The notes under the pieces are model-generated. The model did no database searches, had not been told where the DNA came from, and saw only the letters and a list, made by a program, of their open reading frames with translations. A DNA stretch of 64,000 bases from Chitinophagaceae bacterium UBA1930 (GTDB lineage: Bacteria; Bacteroidota; Bacteroidia; Chitinophagales; Chitinophagaceae), in the NCBI GenBank assembly GCA_002337145.1, contig DDFK01000004.1:248001-312000 (forward strand). Reading direction: 5' to 3'. Made by a program: the position numbers and the translations under genes. Shown piece by piece: positions 59,680-64,000 of this stretch (position 1 is its first letter; every line of letters starts with the position of its first letter).

Positions 59680-62600
59680 ATGTTATTCAATAAAAAACAG
59701 ATAGCAGCTTTTGCAGCGGTACTGGTTACTACAACTGCAAATGCCCAGATAATACCCGATGGTACAATGGTGCCGGCCACAGCCACACAAACCGTGAAGC
59801 CTGTGCCGGCTGCCTACAGCAATACCATTAAGCTGAATTTTGTACGTACCTGGGATGTGAAAGTGCCTTTTACCAATATAGGCGATGTAGTGTCGGGCTC
59901 GCGTAGCGTAAACGAAGTGCAGCAGGCCACCCAGTACCTGGACGGTTTGGGCAGGCCATTGCAGACGGTGACAAAACAGTCGAGCCCCTTGCAGAAAGAC
60001 ATGGTGAGTGCTGCCATATACGACGGGCTGGGCAGGGAGCAGTACAAGTACATGCCTTATGTGGCAGCCACGGATGATGGCAAGTTTCACCTGGACCCCT
60101 TTGCGGAGCAGGAAGCCTACCTGAAATCGGTGTACAACCCTACAAACGACCCCGATGGAGAAAAATTCTTTTATGGCAAAACGGTATTTGAAGAGTCGCC
60201 ATTGAACCGCCCCCTGAAAAGCTTTGCGGCAGGCAATAGCTGGGCTGGCAGCGAGGGCAGCAGCAGCGAGCATGCGGTGAAGATGGAGTACGGGGTAAAT
60301 GTGGCCAATGAAGTGATATTGTGGGAAAAGGATGCTGGCTGGCCCTTTTCGAACGGATATTATAGTGCGGGTTACCTGGCAAGGAATGTTTCCACGGATG
60401 AGCATGGCAAGCGGGTAGTGGAGTACAAGGATATAGAAGGACATGTGCTGCTGAAAAAAGTGGAGATTGTGACAGGAGCCAATATTGCATTGCATACGGA
60501 CTGGTTGTGCACCTATTACCTCTACGACAATTTTGGGATGCTGCGTTATGTGCTGCCCCCGAAAGCTGTGGAGACCATTGTTGCCAATAGTATATGGGAA
60601 CTATACGAAGGTGGCGACCCCGACCCGATTATTGAGGAACTATGTTTCCGTTATACCTATGATGCAAAGCACCGGATGGTAACGAAAAAAGTGCCTGGAG
60701 CAGGTTTGGTGTATATGGTATACGACAAAAGGGACAGGGTAGTGATGATGCAGGATGCCAAAATGCGTAGCAGCTACCAGTGGCTGTGTACGGACTATGA
60801 CAATTTTAATAGGCCCATACGTACCTATTTTACGGAATCCGATGAGGATGGAAGCAAGCTACAGGGCTGGGTGGATGAGAACCATGGCGAATCATGGACC
60901 TCGGGCGAGGGCAGCCCCGACCTGCTTACCGAAACCTATTATGACGATTACAGTTGGGTAAGCGGCAGTGGCAGCGGGCTCAGTAGCAGCCTGCACACGG
61001 CTTTTACAGCCAGTGCCGACTATATTGGCGGCTTTGGTACCTACCCATTGTATGCAGAGCCCGTGCAGCAGAGCCTTGCAGTTAAAGGCATGGTTACGGG
61101 CAGCAAAACAAGGGTGCTAGGCACAACTACTTACTTATATACGGTGCAGTTGTACGACGATAAGGGCAGGGCCATACAGGTAACCAGCACCAATACCGGT
61201 GGCGGTAGGGAAATAGTGACTACCCAATACGATTTTGCAGGCAAGCCCTTGCGTACGCACCATTGGCACCAGCGTACCGCAGCTATTGACCCGATAAAGG
61301 TGCTGACAGTAATGGAGTACGACCATGCAGGCAGGGTGAATGCCATCTGGAAAAAAATAAACAGTGAAGAACCCAAAAAGGTTGCCGAAAACACGTACAA
61401 CGAACTGGGGCAACTGGCAACAAAGAGGTTGGGAGGAAAGCCTGGAGATCCCGATACACCATTGGAAACATTGGATTACAGCTACAATATACGGGGCTGG
61501 CTTAACGGTATCAACAAAGCATATACGGAAGATACAATGAAAGGAAATACCGACCGCTGGTTCGGCATGGAACTGAAATATGATTATGGCTTTAGCCAGG
61601 GCCAGTACAATGGCAATATTGCGGGCAGCATCTGGAAGAGCCGCGGCAGCGACAAGCAACGTGCCTACGGTTTTAATTACGACAATGCCAACCGCCTGCT
61701 GCGTGGCGACTTTACGCAGAACGATGGCGGATGGAACCAAAGTGCGGGTATCAACTACAACATGCAGATGGGTGATGGGGTTACTGGTACAGATGCATAC
61801 GATGCCAATGGCAATATACGGAGCATGCAACAATGGGGGCTGAAGCTTAACGGCTCTGGCCGTATAGATAAACTTATTTATACCTATACTGGCAACAAGT
61901 TACAGAATGTGGAAGACCTTGAAAACGACCCCAATACCAAACTGGGCGATTTCCGCAGCTCGGCTGCTTATATGTCAACACTGCCAGGAGGCAAAACGGC
62001 TACAACTGTGGACTATGGCTATGACGAAAACGGTAGCCTTACCTATGATAAGAACAAGGACATTAGCAGTATTACCTACAATCACCTGAACTTGCCGCAG
62101 GCAATAACGGTAACGGGCAAAGGCAGCATTAGTTATACCTACGATGCAACTGGCAACAAACTGAAAAAGGTGACGGTGGACAATACCGTGAGCCCGGCAA
62201 AAACCACCACAACCGATTACATGGCAGGGTTCGTGTACGAGAACAGTACACTGCAGTTCATGCCGCAGGAAGAGGGCAGGATACGGGAACTAAGGAATGT
62301 AAAGAATGAACTGACAGGTTATGCCTTTGACTATATGGTGAAGGACCACCTGGGCAACGTGCGTGCCCTGCTTACCGATGAGCAGAAAGCGGATACCTAC
62401 CATGCGGGTTTTGAAGATGCAAATGCCAGTTTTGAAGGGCAGTTGTTCATGAACTATAACAATATTGTTGGTAAACTATCGTGCTTTACTGCAAGTGGCA
62501 GTGCAGAAAAGGTTCAGCTTGTAGGCTGTGCAAAAATGGACGGCGAGAAAAAGGACCCCTTTGTGAATGGTGTTGTAGGTGCAGGCAAAGTGCTAAAGGT

Positions 62601-64000
62601 AATGGCGGGTGACCATGTGGATGCACAGGTGTACGGTATGTTTAGCCCCAATGGCAATACTGCCGACCCCAATGAACTGGTGCCGATACAGGATGTGGTG
62701 CTTGCACTCTTTGGCCAGGGTGTGGCAGGCATGGGCGAACATAGTGGCTTTACAGCGGGCAACGCATCGCTGCTGTCCAGCGGTATCGGTGATTTCCTGG
62801 CACAGCAGGACAATTACGACGATGGCAAGGCCTACCTGAACTGGATATTGCTGGACGAGGAACAGTTCAAGTTGGTAAGCAGTGGCTCGGGCTTTGCTTC
62901 CCTTGCACTTACGCCAGCCGACCCCTTCGGTGCGGAGTCGGCAGGATGCGAAAGTACCAAACTATTGCAGGCCAATGAGGGTGACGGCATTGATATAAAA
63001 CGGAACGGATACCTGTATATTTACCTGAGCAATACCAGTACAGACCATCCTGCCTATTTTGACCAGTTGCATATTGTGCATACAAGGGGTGCATTGCTGG
63101 AGGAGACGGCTTATTATCCGTTTGGGTTGACGATGGCGGGGATCAGTTCGAAAGCGGCAGGCAATGCACCTGTGAACAATTACAAGTATAATGGCATAGA
63201 ACAGAATAATGACTTTAATCTGAATATGTATGATGCACACTTTAGGAACCTTGACCCACAAATAGGCAGGTTTTGGCAAATAGACCCAAAACTTGAAAGT
63301 ACGGAAGCATGGAGCCCTTATGCAGCCATGCTAAATAATCCTATAAGATATTGCGACCCATTTGGAGATTCTACTATCTATTACTCTGCAGAAGGTGCCG
63401 AATTGTATAGGACAACTGATGCAAGCAAGAATGCTGTAACTGTAATTCCAAACGATAACTTGGGAGGGTTTAGTAGTATGAAAGCCACTTTAGAAGGATG
63501 GGGATTGAATATGAACGGAGCAATAGCGACATTTGTAATGAGGGCTTATGGGGAGAGCTATGATATTAAAGGCGTTTTTGATTTTGTTGATGAAAATGCA
63601 AAAAATATAAATACTAGAACAGATCTTTATCAGCCTATTGATGGAAAAGGCCCATTAATAAATGAGCAATCCGCAGCAGTTGAGAAAAAAGATGGTATAT
63701 GGACCGTTAATCCTACTAAAACGGATAAGACTGCAGGGGATCCATTTATTGTAAATAAAATTGGGACCGGTGTTACTCTACATACACATGATAATGAAGG
63801 TAGAGATTTTCACAACTCATATAGAGGTGCAAATGGGCATGTTGAAAGTGGTAAAAAATCTGTTGGACAAGATGGGGATGTAACAAATTCATATGCAAAA
63901 CCCGGAACTGGCATTTTTGAAATGGCAGCAGGAAAAAATGCCATATATTTCTTTAATAACTCTGGAGTAAAAATGGAAATTAGTAGGAATGCTTTCGCTC
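59680..64000 (+). CDS. DUF6443/RHS protein with core and AT-rich C-terminal tip (3' end outside window)
   Basis: The frame is open from the ATG at 59680 to the window end, at least 1440 residues. A signal peptide (about LFNKKQIAAFAAVLVTTTANA) is followed by the DUF6443 start (TWDVKVPFTNIGDVVSGSRS; QATQYLDGLGRPLQTVTKQS). RHS/YD repeats lead to the core: VKDHLGNVRALLTDE and, at about residues 1168-1230, YNGIEQNNDFNLNMYDAHFR, RFWQIDP, and NNPIRYCDPFGDS. After this the sequence changes character: an AT-rich tip of at least 208 residues with a HxH motif (His1368, His1370 in VTLHTHDNEG) and QDGDVTNSYAKPG, which hints at a JAB-like metalloprotease fold. Toxin activity is inferred; the immunity gene would be downstream. 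Confidence 0.85.
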   Translation, partial: MLFNKKQIAAFAAVLVTTTANAQIIPDGTMVPATATQTVKPVPAAYSNTIKLNFVRTWDVKVPFTNIGDVVSGSRSVNEVQQATQYLDGLGRPLQTVTKQSSPLQKDMVSAAIYDGLGREQYKYMPYVAATDDGKFHLDPFAEQEAYLKSVYNPTNDPDGEKFFYGKTVFEESPLNRPLKSFAAGNSWAGSEGSSSEHAVKMEYGVNVANEVILWEKDAGWPFSNGYYSAGYLARNVSTDEHGKRVVEYKDIEGHVLLKKVEIVTGANIALHTDWLCTYYLYDNFGMLRYVLPPKAVETIVANSIWELYEGGDPDPIIEELCFRYTYDAKHRMVTKKVPGAGLVYMVYDKRDRVVMMQDAKMRSSYQWLCTDYDNFNRPIRTYFTESDEDGSKLQGWVDENHGESWTSGEGSPDLLTETYYDDYSWVSGSGSGLSSSLHTAFTASADYIGGFGTYPLYAEPVQQSLAVKGMVTGSKTRVLGTTTYLYTVQLYDDKGRAIQVTSTNTGGGREIVTTQYDFAGKPLRTHHWHQRTAAIDPIKVLTVMEYDHAGRVNAIWKKINSEEPKKVAENTYNELGQLATKRLGGKPGDPDTPLETLDYSYNIRGWLNGINKAYTEDTMKGNTDRWFGMELKYDYGFSQGQYNGNIAGSIWKSRGSDKQRAYGFNYDNANRLLRGDFTQNDGGWNQSAGINYNMQMGDGVTGTDAYDANGNIRSMQQWGLKLNGSGRIDKLIYTYTGNKLQNVEDLENDPNTKLGDFRSSAAYMSTLPGGKTATTVDYGYDENGSLTYDKNKDISSITYNHLNLPQAITVTGKGSISYTYDATGNKLKKVTVDNTVSPAKTTTTDYMAGFVYENSTLQFMPQEEGRIRELRNVKNELTGYAFDYMVKDHLGNVRALLTDEQKADTYHAGFEDANASFEGQLFMNYNNIVGKLSCFTASGSAEKVQLVGCAKMDGEKKDPFVNGVVGAGKVLKVMAGDHVDAQVYGMFSPNGNTADPNELVPIQDVVLALFGQGVAGMGEHSGFTAGNASLLSSGIGDFLAQQDNYDDGKAYLNWILLDEEQFKLVSSGSGFASLALTPADPFGAESAGCESTKLLQANEGDGIDIKRNGYLYIYLSNTSTDHPAYFDQLHIVHTRGALLEETAYYPFGLTMAGISSKAAGNAPVNNYKYNGIEQNNDFNLNMYDAHFRNLDPQIGRFWQIDPKLESTEAWSPYAAMLNNPIRYCDPFGDSTIYYSAEGAELYRTTDASKNAVTVIPNDNLGGFSSMKATLEGWGLNMNGAIATFVMRAYGESYDIKGVFDFVDENAKNINTRTDLYQPIDGKGPLINEQSAAVEKKDGIWTVNPTKTDKTAGDPFIVNKIGTGVTLHTHDNEGRDFHNSYRGANGHVESGKKSVGQDGDVTNSYAKPGTGIFEMAAGKNAIYFFNNSGVKMEISRNAFA

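Noticed and set aside
59683..60495. 270-codon minus-strand open frame opposite the RHS gene
   Set aside because: It lies entirely over the coding start of the DUF6443/RHS gene, whose plus-strand translation has a signal peptide and family motifs; the minus translation is Cys/His-rich with no family features.
63480..63600. SleB-like cell wall hydrolase segment in the RHS tip (FVMRAYGESYDIKGV)
   Set aside because: It has only a loose resemblance to the AxExRGE motif; the essential spacing and the downstream NR motif are absent.

Overview
The window reads as a chromosome segment of a Bacteroidota bacterium, most likely family Chitinophagaceae (inference from gene content, without a marker tree). 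The support is: -7 promoter boxes of the Bacteroidota type TAnnTTTG (seen before rimO, prfC, the beta-lactamase gene, the mntR-like gene and the RHS cassette), start sites without clear Shine-Dalgarno sequences, Bacteroidota-type families (DUF6443 RHS proteins, DUF6266, DUF6159, bbp2 porin, YpdA), roughly mid-40s percent GC by eye, and many intergenic repeat elements. No insertion sequence, integrase, CRISPR array or rRNA is visible. One tRNA (Val, anticodon TAC) is present.

Layout. 1-1.5 kb: end of a repeat-type protein gene plus secG. 1.6-7.5 kb: xylose utilisation (AraC regulator divergent from xylB, xylA and a sodium/sugar symporter). 7.7-20.5 kb: housekeeping genes (DUF6159 membrane protein, prfC, ypdA, thioredoxin-like protein, rimO, lpd, DUF1684, NamZ-like DUF1343, YCF48-like, DUF486, single-domain response regulator). 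20.7-33.5 kb: an accessory-looking block with a two-component system, a GOB-like subclass B3 metallo-beta-lactamase (Gln at position 116), a Tet(X)-like flavin monooxygenase, a second diverged monooxygenase sharing its upstream region, an AraC regulator, and a TolC/RND/adaptor efflux set. 33.7-36.1 kb: aldo/keto reductase, tRNA-Val, and the N-degron pair clpS and aat. 36.2-47.7 kb: carbon/nitrogen assimilation (PEP carboxylase, AmtB, porin, GltD, GltB). 47.9-53.4 kb: ispE, bifunctional nuclease, a lipoprotein, a DtxR-family regulator and an Nramp-UspA fusion. 53.6-64 kb: a DUF6266 protein and a three-gene RHS cassette whose last gene runs off the window with an AT-rich, exchanged-looking C-terminal tip.

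How the parts work together. The xyl genes give xylose import, isomerisation to xylulose and phosphorylation into the pentose phosphate pathway. PEP carboxylase refills oxaloacetate while AmtB and GltBD bring in and assimilate ammonium. ClpS and Aat respectively recognise and create N-terminal Leu/Phe degrons. The DtxR-family protein probably represses itself and the manganese/iron transporter through a palindrome lying on its own -7 box. The beta-lactamase, Tet(X)-like enzyme and RND pump together look like an intrinsic environmental resistance set.

The least explained material is in the non-coding DNA. A REP-like unit has a small hairpin of changing sequence but conserved pairing, followed by a fixed tail ending CCGTGTGCC; it occurs singly, in tandem and as inverted pairs, four times around the efflux genes. 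A second family of degenerate 7-bp repeats forms hairpins at gene edges and has invaded the ispE reading frame. The RHS cassette, with a coiled-coil/beta-barrel partner and an RHS protein split into two secreted halves, is the best candidate for a poorly described protein system.
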